The notes under the pieces are model-generated. The model did not search any database. It was not told the DNA's origin and saw nothing but the letters and a program-made list of their open reading frames with translations. Source: MFD02979-c5 sp963705385 (lineage in GTDB: Bacteria > Bacteroidota > Bacteroidia > Cytophagales > Amoebophilaceae). Taken from it: a stretch of 64,000 nt of DNA. The stretch spans positions 434,001 to 498,000 of the forward strand of contig OY970075.1 of the NCBI GenBank assembly GCA_963705385.1. The letters are read 5' to 3'. A program made the translations under genes and the position numbers. Below are positions 26,892 to 35,246 of this stretch, one piece after another; within the stretch, counting starts at the first letter, position 1, and each line of letters opens with the position of its first letter.

Positions 26892-27137
26892 TGCCCTATT
26901 GGCGTAGCAGGCGTACCTGGGGCAGCAATGGTAACTACTAAAATGATACTACAGACGGTTGGCATACCTGCAGCAGGACTGGAGTTGATCCTAGCCCCCC
27001 TGACAGGATATTAGACATGTGGAGAACAAGTTACTAACATTAGTGGTGATGCAGTGGTAGCCGTCGTTGTAGCAAGCTCAGAAGGAGAGCCAACAGAAGG
27101 AAACAACGAAACGCTGTTAGAGAGTGAGGATTACTAA
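26892..27137 (+). pseudogene. C-terminal remnant of a dicarboxylate/amino acid:cation symporter (DAACS)
   Basis: Two frames together give a typical DAACS (GltP/DctA) C-terminus: GVAGVPGAAMVTTKMILQTV, then GLELILAP, then LDMWRT, then NISGDAVVAVVVASSEGE, ending at a TAA. The family pattern is GxPGA..V...MVL..VGLP..GI.LIL..DR.LDM.RT..NV.GDA..A..VA..EG. There is a frame change near the LDM segment and again after it. Everything upstream of the GVPGA helix is gone; the IS fragment occupies that place. Intact relatives import glutamate, aspartate or C4 dicarboxylates with sodium or protons. Confidence 0.85.
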
Positions 27138-27256
27138 AGTCTGGTAAAAATGGGTAGCTCGAGAAAGGATATCTGAAACTCAAGGGAGGGAAATTCTCCG
27201 GGCATTTTATTCTTTACGTCATGGCTTCACTTTCCTCCACACAACCAAGTTGTCGG

Positions 27257-27329
27257 TAATCCCGCTGGGACTCGAACCCAGGACCCTCTCCTTAAAAGGG
27301 AGATGCTCTACCAACTGAGCTACGGAATC
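27257..27329 (-). tRNA. tRNA-Lys (TTT)
   Basis: On the minus strand the acceptor GATTCCG pairs with CGGGATT (one G-T wobble), with discriminator A. The D arm has TAGCTCAG, the anticodon stem TCTCC/GGAGA encloses loop CTTTTAA with anticodon TTT, and the T arm is CTGGGTTCGAGTCCCAG. CCA is not encoded. Confidence 0.95.
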
Positions 27330-27706
27330 AAACTTTCTTAAAAGCAATGCAAAAATAGCAGGGAATAAGTAAAAAAAAAATTTAAAGGTCAATTCAACTA
27401 TTGTCTCACGTCGGCAAACTAGCTATTGATGAACCCCTTGATAAGCTTATACCTCTTCCAAAGCTGTGCAAGAAGACTATAGACTATGTCAAGCAAAAGA
27501 GTATACACATAAACTTGTTTATGCCTGCCTTACGTGGTTGAGTACCCTAAAAGCTATCAAGACCATAAGAGAGCAAAGCCAGAAAGGCTTGCCACTGCTT
27601 TTCATAGGAAAGGCAGAAGCTTATACGCATCAAGGATTCCTTCAAACCGGGGGTTTAATGTGTTATATTAAATTCTATTAATTTTGATAGGCTTTCAGAA
27701 GTGATT

Positions 27707-27781
27707 AGACCGTTGTAAAACCAGGTTTTAACACTCTTTATGGCTCAGAAACACATACTTTCTTGAGTTTTGCAACGATCT
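27707..27781. repeat. 75-base repeat with inverted ends, copy 1 (MITE-like)
   Basis: AGACCGTTGTAAAACC at the left is the inverted counterpart of AGTTTTGCAACGATCT at the right (13 of 16 positions match). A related copy is at 56789-56858, sharing GAAAC-CATA and TTGAGTT--GCAACG-TCT. Such ends resemble those of IS5-type elements, so this may be a miniature element or the fused ends of a deleted IS. Confidence 0.55.
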
Positions 27782-27852
27782 TGTGGTGTCAGGGTACCTC
27801 GGCGTTAAACAAGTAGATGCCTTTTATAAAATACAGGAGGAGCTAGGGCACT

Positions 27853-27884
27853 ATGGTACCCTGCTCTATTAAGCAGGGTACCAT
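27853..27884. terminator. Strong 13-bp hairpin between remnants and the MBL gene
   Basis: ATGGTACCCTGCT and AGCAGGGTACCAT are perfectly complementary around the loop CTATTA. No clear T tract follows on either strand, so a bidirectional terminator or a folded RNA end is possible. The stem covers the last codons and stop of an unrecognised coding fragment. Confidence 0.45.
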
Positions 27885-27963
27885 CTCTGATTATTTGGAA
27901 AGAATGTAAAAATTTGAACATGCCAGCTAGAAGGGCTATTTTAATCTAAAAGAAGTGTAAAAA

Positions 27964-28725
27964 TTGAAAATCACGTTTCTTGGTACCGGATCATCACAGG
28001 GAGTACCTATTATTGCCTGCAAGTGTCAAGTTTGTCAAGCACCTGATGCTAAAGACAAACGCCTGCGGAGTTCTATTCACTTTACCACCAAGGGTAAAAG
28101 CATGATCATTGATCCAGGGCCTGACCTGAGACAGCAGGTGCTTAGAGAAAGGATAAGCTCTTTGGACGTACTTTTGTTTACCCATGGCCATAGAGACCAT
28201 ACCGGAGGGCTTGGAGAGGTAAAAAGCTTTTTTGGCAAAGGACAGAAAATAGCTATCTATGGCGCTGCACAGGTAATTCAACGACTCCAGCAAGAATATG
28301 CTTATTTGTTTGAAGCACCCTGCTATGCAGGCGCACCCAAGTTTGACATTCATACCATAGAAGGAACCCCTTTTATGCTATTCGACGATCTGACTGTTAT
28401 ACCTATCTATGTATACCATGACAGGCTGCCTATCTGGGGGTTCAGACTAGGTGAGCTGACCTATATTACTGATGCCAAGGTGATTGCTGAGGAAGAGATA
28501 AAAAAGATACAGAAGACCACGGTTCTGATTGTCAACGCCTTGCAGCAGGAACCTCATCATGCTCATTTTAGTCTGCAAGAGGCTATTGTGCTGGCTAAAA
28601 AAGTCAATGCAAAGATGACCTACCTAACCCACATCGGCCATCAGATGGGTTTGCACGATGAGGTCTCAAAAACGCTCCCTAAAAACATTCAGTTGGCCTA
28701 TGATGGGCTTAAGATAAGCTTGTAA
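27964..28725 (+). CDS. MBL-fold metal-dependent hydrolase (PhnP-like)
   Basis: A 253-residue metallo-beta-lactamase-fold protein with a TTG start; MKITFLGTGSSQGVPIIACKC is the normal N-terminus of the family, which supports this start. The metal-binding motif is THGHRDHTGG near residue 74. There are also a CKCQVCQ cysteine cluster near residues 19-25, as in PhnP-like enzymes, the later YITDAK segment, and a final histidine in THIGHQMG. PhnP hydrolyses cyclic ribose phosphates, but the many Bacteroidota relatives have unproven substrates. The gene converges with pyk, with 16 bases between the stops. Confidence 0.87.
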   Translation: MKITFLGTGSSQGVPIIACKCQVCQAPDAKDKRLRSSIHFTTKGKSMIIDPGPDLRQQVLRERISSLDVLLFTHGHRDHTGGLGEVKSFFGKGQKIAIYGAAQVIQRLQQEYAYLFEAPCYAGAPKFDIHTIEGTPFMLFDDLTVIPIYVYHDRLPIWGFRLGELTYITDAKVIAEEEIKKIQKTTVLIVNALQQEPHHAHFSLQEAIVLAKKVNAKMTYLTHIGHQMGLHDEVSKTLPKNIQLAYDGLKISL

Positions 28726-28741
28726 GTGAAAAGCCCTTTTT

Positions 28742-30208
28742 TCAGGAAACAACATTAATTTTTATCACGTTGGTACATTTTTTGGCCTGAATAGGCATGC
28801 TGGCTAGGCTGATAAACACATCTCCTTTCTTTAAATACCTGGCCTGAGTCAAGATTTTTTCTATATCTGAAAAGGTGTGGTCTGTAAAGACCATTTTATC
28901 ATAGTAATATCCACGTACGCCCCACACCAGGCTAAGGGAGGTCAGCAAAGGCTGGTTGGCTGTAAAAACAAAAACATCTGCTTGGGGACGATGCTTGGCT
29001 AACTCAAAGGCTGTCCAGCCCGATTGAGTCATGCAAACAATAGCCTTGGCTTGTACTTCTTGGCTTAATTTGCAGGCGGCTCCTATTACACTGTCGTTGT
29101 AAAACGTAGGAGAGCTAGTGCTAACCGTCCTGTGTTTGTTGTAAATATCTGCTTGCTTTTCTACGACAAGGATAGTCTTTTTCATTTTCCTGACTACCTC
29201 GTGTGGGTATTTGCCTACAGCGGTCTCTGCAGAGAGCATCAGTGCATCAGCTCCATCTATGACGGCATTTGCAATGTCGTTGGTTTCAGCCCGGGTAGGT
29301 GTGGGACTTGTCAACATGCTTTCCATCATCTGTGTGGCAATAATGACGGGCTTTCCTGCTTGGTTACACTTGTTGACGATAAGCTTTTGCACCATAGGCA
29401 CACGCTCCATGGCAATCTCTACGCCCAAGTCACCTCTGGCTACCATAAGTGCATCAGCCTCCTGGATGATTGCATCGATGTTTTTCAAGGCTTCTGGCTT
29501 CTCTATTTTGGCAATCACCCTAGCGGTCTTACCAGCTGCTGTAATACATTCCTTGAGGTTTACTATATCCTGTGTGCTCTGCACAAAAGAAAGTGCTATC
29601 CACTCTAGGTCATTCTGCAATCCAAATTGCAAGTCGGTCTTGTCCTTCTCTGTCAATGAAGCGCTAGTAAGGCTTGTAAAAGGTAGATTAAGGCCTTTTT
29701 TTGATCGTAACCAGCCGCCATGTACTACCTCTGTGACCAAGTCTGTCCCTACTTTTTCTACTGCCTTAAGTACAATCTTGCCATCATCTACCAAAATCTT
29801 GTCCCCTATTGCTACGTCTTGGGTCAAGTTTTCGTAGGTAGTTCCTACCCTTGCGGCCGTTCCTAGGATTGGCCTCGGTGTAATGACCAGCTTCTGCCTT
29901 TGTAAGACATTGACTGCACCACCCTCAATTTCTCCAATCCTGATTTTAGGGCCTTGTAGGTCTTGTAACAGACAAACGTGCCGCCCTTGCGTTTGGTTAA
30001 TCTTCCTGACTGTATCAATTACCTGTTGGTGCTGCGCATGGGTGCCATGCGAAAAGTTTAAACGTACTATGCTTACTCCGCTTTCAATCATGCTGGCAAG
30101 TACGCGTTTGCTTTCGCTGGCTGGGCCCACTGTAGCTATAATCTTGGTTTTATTGAAGCCGGTGGCAATAAATTTGTAAGGGGTCATACGTACATGCTTG
30201 TTAACCAA
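28742..30208 (-). CDS. pyk: Pyruvate kinase
   Basis: A 488-residue glycolytic enzyme that transfers phosphate from phosphoenolpyruvate to ADP. The start could also be the ATG seven codons later (MTPYKF). Family marks are NKTKIIATVGPAS, SGVSIVRLNFSHG, the B domain in the middle, LEWIALSFVQS, ARVIAKIEKPEALKNIDAI (with the catalytic Lys), ALMVARGDLGVE, KPVIIATQMMESM, and the C-terminal VCMTQSGWTAFELAKHRP. Length and order are normal. It is among the few energy-yielding steps that a host-dependent member of this group would keep. ffh lies 54 bases upstream on the same strand. Confidence 0.97.
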   Translation of the reverse strand: MVNKHVRMTPYKFIATGFNKTKIIATVGPASESKRVLASMIESGVSIVRLNFSHGTHAQHQQVIDTVRKINQTQGRHVCLLQDLQGPKIRIGEIEGGAVNVLQRQKLVITPRPILGTAARVGTTYENLTQDVAIGDKILVDDGKIVLKAVEKVGTDLVTEVVHGGWLRSKKGLNLPFTSLTSASLTEKDKTDLQFGLQNDLEWIALSFVQSTQDIVNLKECITAAGKTARVIAKIEKPEALKNIDAIIQEADALMVARGDLGVEIAMERVPMVQKLIVNKCNQAGKPVIIATQMMESMLTSPTPTRAETNDIANAVIDGADALMLSAETAVGKYPHEVVRKMKKTILVVEKQADIYNKHRTVSTSSPTFYNDSVIGAACKLSQEVQAKAIVCMTQSGWTAFELAKHRPQADVFVFTANQPLLTSLSLVWGVRGYYYDKMVFTDHTFSDIEKILTQARYLKKGDVFISLASMPIQAKKCTNVIKINVVS

Positions 30209-30261
30209 ATAAATACTGAATTTTCAGCACTCCCTATGCCACATAATGCTTAAAAGATCTC

Positions 30262-31581
30262 CTATCCCTTTATTCCTCGCATTATCTGCTTTGTATCTCC
30301 CTTACTTACCTTTTGCATCATTTTGCGCATATTGTCAAACTGTTTGAGAAAACTATTGACCTGTTGGGAGGTAGTGCCGCTGCCTCGTGCAATCCTTTCA
30401 CGCCGGTTTCTATCAAGGAGGTTAGGGTTGGCACGCTCCTGTAGGGTCATAGAATAAATCATTGACTCAAAAGCCTTGAAGGTAGCTTCATTGATCTCAG
30501 TGTCTTTTACCATCTTGCTTACACCAGGTACCATTGCTAACAAATCTTTGAGGCTGCCCATCTTCTTGATCTGTTGTAGTTGCGTAAGGAAGTCATCAAA
30601 GTCGAGTTGGTTTTTGCGAAGCTTTTTCTCCAGCCTGCGGGCTTGCTCTTCATCATAGAATTGCTCGGCCCTTTCTACCAACGATACCACATCACCCATG
30701 CCCAGAATCTGATTGGCCATCCTGTCTGGGTGGAACACATCTAGGTCTGTCATCTTTTCTCCTGTACCAATAAACTTGATGGGCTTGTTTACTACTGCAC
30801 GGATAGAGAGGGCTGCGCCACCGCGCGCATCACCATCTAACTTAGTCAGGACAACCCCATCAAAGTCAAGCCGATCGTTAAAGGCTTTTGCCGTGTTTAC
30901 TGCATCTTGCCCGGTCATGGCATCAATCACAAAGAGCGTTTCAGCAGGCTTGAGTGTCTCCTTGAGGTCAGCAATTTCCTGCATCATCTCTTCATCTATT
31001 GCCAATCGGCCAGCCGTATCTACAATCACCACTTGTTTATGGGTTGCCTTGGCATGCTGGACAGCCTTCTGGGCAATGTCTAGTGCATTTTTGTTATCAG
31101 GTGCTGTATAAACCTCCACGCCAATCTGCGCTCCTAGTGCTTTCAGCTGGTCAATGGCTGCTGGCCGGTAGATATCGCAAGCAACGAGAAGGATGGCTTT
31201 ATTTTGCTTTTTAAAATAAGCAGCCAATTTGCCCGAAAAGGTAGTTTTTCCAGAACCTTGTAATCCAGCCATCAAGACAACAGCTGGACTGCTCTTCAGG
31301 TTGACCTCAGCCTTTTCACTGCCCATCAAGCTCGTTAGTTCTTCGTGTACGATTTTGGTGAATAATTGTCCAGGAGAAACAGATGTAAGTACATTTCTGC
31401 CTAGCGCTTTTTCCTTAACCGTATCTGTAACTTGCTTGGCTACTTTGTAATCAACATCTGCTTGGATGAGGGCTCGCCTGATTTCCTTGACTGTAGTAGC
31501 TACGTTGATTTCTGTAATTCTTCCTTGTCCCCTGAGGGTCTTAATGGCTTTCTCTAAATTCTGCGTTAGGTTCTCAAACAT
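30262..31581 (-). CDS. ffh: Signal recognition particle protein Ffh (SRP54)
   Basis: A 439-residue GTPase that, with 4.5S RNA, delivers nascent membrane proteins to FtsY and the Sec translocon. The N domain is at the start, then the G domain with GLQGSGKTT at residues 106-114, DIYRPAAIDQL, DTAGR, TKLDGDARGG and FIGTGEKMTDLDVF. The C-terminal M domain (from about residue 325) contains methionine-rich helices, with GTTSQQVNSFLKQFDNMRKMMQK. The length is normal. No 4.5S RNA gene was found in this window. Confidence 0.98.
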   Translation of the reverse strand: MFENLTQNLEKAIKTLRGQGRITEINVATTVKEIRRALIQADVDYKVAKQVTDTVKEKALGRNVLTSVSPGQLFTKIVHEELTSLMGSEKAEVNLKSSPAVVLMAGLQGSGKTTFSGKLAAYFKKQNKAILLVACDIYRPAAIDQLKALGAQIGVEVYTAPDNKNALDIAQKAVQHAKATHKQVVIVDTAGRLAIDEEMMQEIADLKETLKPAETLFVIDAMTGQDAVNTAKAFNDRLDFDGVVLTKLDGDARGGAALSIRAVVNKPIKFIGTGEKMTDLDVFHPDRMANQILGMGDVVSLVERAEQFYDEEQARRLEKKLRKNQLDFDDFLTQLQQIKKMGSLKDLLAMVPGVSKMVKDTEINEATFKAFESMIYSMTLQERANPNLLDRNRRERIARGSGTTSQQVNSFLKQFDNMRKMMQKVSKGDTKQIMRGIKG

Positions 31582-32202
31582 GTATGGATGTAGTTTACTA
31601 CAAAGCTAAGGAAATTCAGGATGTGTGGGGAGCAGGGTGGGAGACAGCAATGTACTGCCTATGATACATCTCCTTTGACTGTTGTCAGTGTGAAGTGTGC
31701 GCTTAGTAAAAAAGTAGCTCACTGGCTTATCCAGTATGTGTAAGGTTTGGACAAAGGATTACACAAAGCTATATAACGATAGGGGGAGGCTTACTTGTTC
31801 ATGTCCTTTGAACATACTAAGGCTTGCTTCTTTCTGCAACCGCATAGATCGCAGGCTATATGGTTTCTAGATCCTAGCCGTTACTTTGTATTAATTGCAT
31901 ATGGAGGTCCATAAACTCATGTTTCCTCCTTTCCGTTCTTTGACACAATCTTAATGTAATAATATAATTTGAAACTTTACTTCCTCACGAAATATTGTGT
32001 CTGGATCGGGGTGGACCTTATGACATGGATCATAAAATGATCTTTCTGTTCACACTTAAACAGCTTATCATCATTAAAAATAAGGTATAATCGTCTTTTG
32101 TTAGCATCTTTAGAATTGATCAAGCGTCCCTTAGAAGACGCTTGCAGACACCGGCTAGTGCAAGCAACAGCACCTCATCTTATAAATGCTAGCCCGTTTT
32201 AC
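31582..32202. other. Intergenic stretch between ffh and gldB
   Basis: These 620 bases carry no gene that I can support. A 37-codon frame at about 31802 has no recognisable family and is probably chance. The only clear structure is the hairpin at 32121-32144. The ffh promoter should lie near 31590-31680. Confidence 0.4.
32121..32144 (-). terminator. Hairpin downstream of gldB
   Basis: CAAGCGTC and GACGCTTG form a perfect 8-bp stem around an 8-base loop, 59 bases beyond the gldB stop. No strong T tract follows on the minus strand, so termination is only a possibility. Confidence 0.35.
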
Positions 32203-33216
32203 CTATGGGCGGTACTTAGCTTGGGAAAATATCTCTTGAGCATTGGCATTGTGCATGAGGGTGAGTAAACTTGTATTAGTATGGGACTGCATGTACTTTT
32301 TTACAATCTCCCAGCCTAGCCACCTACCAATGCTTCCTGGACATTTTGGACCTATTTCTGCTGTAAAGGGCCTAACACCAAGGTATTTTTCCTTCGTTAA
32401 ATGATCGGTAGTGTAAAGTAGTTCATGCTCAATAAAGTGCTCCCACACAATGTCTTGATGCTGCTTTACATCTGCTAACTGCTCGCTGGCATAGCCCAGC
32501 AGCATACTCTCCTCAACGTTGGGAAGGATGGCTTGCGTAAAGTAATAAGCCTTACCGTAGTAAAGCATGTCTGCCAATAGCGTTTGGTCTGTATTGTCCA
32601 CCTTGATGAACTGCTGTGAAAGCAAGAGGATCGTCTTTGGAGTAATATAAGCCGGTTGATAGGTTCTATGGATATACTGGGGTAGCTCCAAAGGCCTGTA
32701 CTTAGCTCCTTCTCCCAGGAAAAAATCGAGTCCAATGACGATCAAGTCCTTGCTGACATACAAATCTGTACCCATGCCAGTGATAAAAGTGGCTACTTGA
32801 GGGATTTGAAAGTCTGGATAATGATACCGTAGGTATCTAAAGGCTTGCTCAAACTGCTGCTGTATGGATGAAAAATCTCCAAAAACTCGCTGAACCTCTT
32901 GATACAAGTCTTGCATGCCTGCGTTGTGTGACATAGCATAGAGCTTATCTGCCAGTGCTTCATCATCTCCGTGAGGGGATAATCCTAAAAATTGTTCTGT
33001 AAAAAGCGGATTATTTTTTAAAAATGCCTTAATTTTTTCTTTGCTACCTAGTCCAAACAGTGTTTGCTCTAGCCTCTGTACTTCTATGTGAAGTGTAATT
33101 TTAGATACATTTGGGGTATTCTTATGCATGGAGAAAGGGGCTTTTAAGGCAATATACAAGCCAAGGGAAGCGCCTATAGCAAGACACAAAAAGGAAATAA
33201 TGACTGCTTTTCGCAT
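32203..33216 (-). CDS. gldB: GldB-like protein
   Basis: A 337-residue protein from the ATG at 33216 (MRKAVIISFLCLAIG); codons further upstream are not supported. GldB is a lipoprotein required for gliding in flavobacteria, and homologues occur widely in non-gliding Bacteroidota. Family-like segments are HYPDFQIPQVATFITGMGTDLYVSKDLIVIGLDFFLGEGAKY, the LPQYIHRTYQPAYITPKTI block, MLYYGKAYYFTQAILP and IGPKCPGSIGRWLGWEIVKKYM. The N-terminus is a hydrophobic helix without a convincing lipobox, unlike the lipid-anchored family type. It is divergent from the PorT-like barrel, with only 46 bases between the starts, so the two may share a regulatory region. Confidence 0.85.
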   Translation of the reverse strand: MRKAVIISFLCLAIGASLGLYIALKAPFSMHKNTPNVSKITLHIEVQRLEQTLFGLGSKEKIKAFLKNNPLFTEQFLGLSPHGDDEALADKLYAMSHNAGMQDLYQEVQRVFGDFSSIQQQFEQAFRYLRYHYPDFQIPQVATFITGMGTDLYVSKDLIVIGLDFFLGEGAKYRPLELPQYIHRTYQPAYITPKTILLLSQQFIKVDNTDQTLLADMLYYGKAYYFTQAILPNVEESMLLGYASEQLADVKQHQDIVWEHFIEHELLYTTDHLTKEKYLGVRPFTAEIGPKCPGSIGRWLGWEIVKKYMQSHTNTSLLTLMHNANAQEIFSQAKYRP

Positions 33217-33262
33217 GCTTTGGTTAATTTTAGGCCTAAAATAAGCAAGATCTTTAGGTACT

Positions 33263-33904
33263 ATGAAAAAATATGTACTTCTCGTGGGACTTTTGTTCAG
33301 CACCATGCTGGTACGAGCCCAAGGGCAATTGGGTATTCAACTATCACCCAGTATAGCTTTCAATAGTGTCTATACAAGTCCTAACAATGCTGGTCTTTCT
33401 TCAGCAGGGGCTTCCTTAAAATTTAAGCTCGGTGTTATTTATGATCACCCTATCCGAGATAATTACTATGTAAGTACAGGCTTATTGTTTGTGTCTCAGC
33501 AAGCTTCTATCAAGAAGAAAACACCATCGCCCGTTATCAAGGAGAACCATCACTTGCAGTACCTACAGGTTCCTATACTCCTTAAACTTTACACAAGCGA
33601 GATTGCTCTAGACACTAGGGTCTACACAAAGTTTGGGGTGATTGGCCAGTTCAAGCTTAACCATGCTACTAACTTAGAAGAAGGAAAGGCGCCTCTTGTC
33701 GAAAAATTTCGCTTTTGGGGAGCATCAGTTCTGATTGGAGTAGGAGTTGAGTATGATACGAGCCTCTCCACAAGTTTATTTGGAGGAATAAGCTACCAAT
33801 ATGGTCTAACTAATGTAATCAAGGAACAGAAAGAAAGCTTTGCTATGCCTAAGGCTATTTGTCACAATGATTTAATAAGTATCGATTTAGGGGTCAGATT
33901 CTGA
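33263..33904 (+). CDS. Outer-membrane beta-barrel protein, PorT-like
   Basis: A 213-residue exported protein. Its signal peptide ends near residue 20 (LVGLLFSTMLVRAQG, with cleavage likely after ARAQ-like RAQ). The mature part has the strand pattern of small eight-stranded barrels of the PorT / outer-membrane beta-barrel group: KFKLGVIYDHPIRDNYYVSTGLLFVSQQA, LQYLQVPILLKLYT, VYTKFGVIGQFKLN, GASVLIGVGVEYDTSLSTSLFGGISYQYGL, and a terminal ISIDLGVRF ending in phenylalanine, as usual for outer-membrane proteins. PorT was described in the type IX secretion system, but the general barrel family is much wider, so a secretion role is not implied. Confidence 0.75.
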   Translation: MKKYVLLVGLLFSTMLVRAQGQLGIQLSPSIAFNSVYTSPNNAGLSSAGASLKFKLGVIYDHPIRDNYYVSTGLLFVSQQASIKKKTPSPVIKENHHLQYLQVPILLKLYTSEIALDTRVYTKFGVIGQFKLNHATNLEEGKAPLVEKFRFWGASVLIGVGVEYDTSLSTSLFGGISYQYGLTNVIKEQKESFAMPKAICHNDLISIDLGVRF

Positions 33905-34099
33905 TGCTAGTCCACTAGTTGATGGCTGCATTGCGTTGTATACCATAGGCTGAATAAAGCCTTACCTAGTCTCCTTGCTGAACAGGCTGAAAAAGATCAC
34001 AAACATTTTATTATGTTTGCACCCTGGAGATTTGAATATCCAATTAAGCACATCTAGAGGAGTTTAGGGTATAATTCCGTATGTGGAAGTTCTATAAAT

Positions 34100-35146
34100 A
34101 TGAAACTATCTGCTTTCAAGTTTGAAGTGCCTAAAAAGCTTATAGCTTCACACCCTTCTGAGAACAGAGATGAGGCTCGGTTGATGGTCGTGCACAAAGA
34201 CACAGGACAAATCGAACACAAGCTGTTTAAAGACATACTTGGTTATTTTGATGAAGAAGACACACTGGTAGTCAATAATACCAAAGTATTTCCAGCCCTG
34301 CTATATGGCAATAAAGAAAAGACCAACGCCCAAATAGAAGTCTTACTTTTACGAGAGCTTAACGGAGAGCAACGCTTATGGGATACACTGGTTGATCCAG
34401 CTAGAAAAATCAGGGTGGGCAACAAGCTTTATTTTGGCAATAGCGAATTAGTAGCAGAGGTGCTAGACAATACCACTTCTAGAGGAAGAACATTGAAGTT
34501 TTTATTTGATGGATCCAAAGAAGAGCTACACAATATTATAAATCAGCTCGGGGACATGCCGCTTCCTGGAGAGATCAAAAGAAAAGTAGGCCCTGAGGAC
34601 AGAATACGCTATCAAACCGTTTATGCAGAGCAAACTGGCGCTGTGGTTGCACCCTTTGCAGGGCTGCATTTTACACCCCAACTCCTGAAGCGTTTAGAGC
34701 TTAAGGGGGCTCATATTGCGGCCATCACCCTACATATTGGTTTGGGAACACTCAGATCAGTAGATGTGGAAGACCTGACAAAATACAAAGTAGACTCTGA
34801 GTATTTTTCTGTCAGCGAAGCAACGTCGCAGACAGTTAATAACTCACTAGACAACAAAAAACAGGTATGTGCTGTTGGTTCTTCTACTGCCAAAGCTATA
34901 GAAGCCTCTATTTCCGTAGCTGGAAGGTTAAAACCAAATCAAGAGTGGACCAATCATTTTATATTCCCGCCTTATGCATTCAAGGTATGTACATCACTGA
35001 TTACTAATTTCCATTTATCAGAGTCAGCACCTCTTATGAATGCAGTTGCTTTTGGAGGCTATGACTTGGTTATGGAAGCTTATCAAACAGCCATTAAAGA
35101 AAAGTATCGTTTCTTCGTATATGGAGATGCTATGCTTATTATCTAG
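34100..35146 (+). CDS. queA: tRNA preQ1(34) S-adenosylmethionine ribosyltransferase-isomerase QueA
   Basis: A 348-residue enzyme that adds the ribosyl part of SAM to preQ1 in the wobble position of tRNA on the way to queuosine. The N-terminus MKLSAFKFEVPKKLIASHPSENRDEARLMVVHK is typical, as are VVNNTKVFPALLYG, MPLPGEIKR...EDRIRYQTVYAEQTGAVVAPFAGLHFT, THIGLGTLR-like LHIGLGTLRSV, and NFHLSESAPLMNAVAFGG. The length is normal. No other queuosine gene is in this window. uppS follows after 100 bases on the same strand. Confidence 0.97.
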   Translation: MKLSAFKFEVPKKLIASHPSENRDEARLMVVHKDTGQIEHKLFKDILGYFDEEDTLVVNNTKVFPALLYGNKEKTNAQIEVLLLRELNGEQRLWDTLVDPARKIRVGNKLYFGNSELVAEVLDNTTSRGRTLKFLFDGSKEELHNIINQLGDMPLPGEIKRKVGPEDRIRYQTVYAEQTGAVVAPFAGLHFTPQLLKRLELKGAHIAAITLHIGLGTLRSVDVEDLTKYKVDSEYFSVSEATSQTVNNSLDNKKQVCAVGSSTAKAIEASISVAGRLKPNQEWTNHFIFPPYAFKVCTSLITNFHLSESAPLMNAVAFGGYDLVMEAYQTAIKEKYRFFVYGDAMLII

Positions 35147-35246
35147 GCATAAGAGATAAAATAGCAGTGATGACGCTTTGCTGGGGCTACTGGATGTGAT
35201 TGCTTGGTTGGCCAAACTTTTTGTTTAAAAGTCAAATGACCCAAGC

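Larger units (their letters stand above)
27330..27963. other. Decayed region with unrecognised coding fragments
   Basis: These 630 bases hold no intact gene that I recognise. A 71-codon plus-strand frame at 27466-27681 (GTG start, containing GLPLLFIGKAEAYTHQGF) and another frame at about 27786-27872 (GYLGVKQVDAFYKIQEELGHYGTLLY) read like protein fragments rather than random sequence, but I cannot name their families. A short repeat element (27707-27781) and a strong hairpin (27853-27884) also lie here. It is probably a graveyard of one or more lost genes. Confidence 0.4.

Noticed and set aside
29132..29837. Long plus-strand frames opposite pyk
   Set aside because: They are antisense to a fully conserved pyruvate kinase and match no family.
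31802..31915. A 37-codon frame between ffh and gldB
   Set aside because: No homology recognised and no supporting context.
31582..32202. 4.5S RNA gene next to ffh
   Set aside because: No segment matches the conserved SRP Alu/S-domain core sequence.
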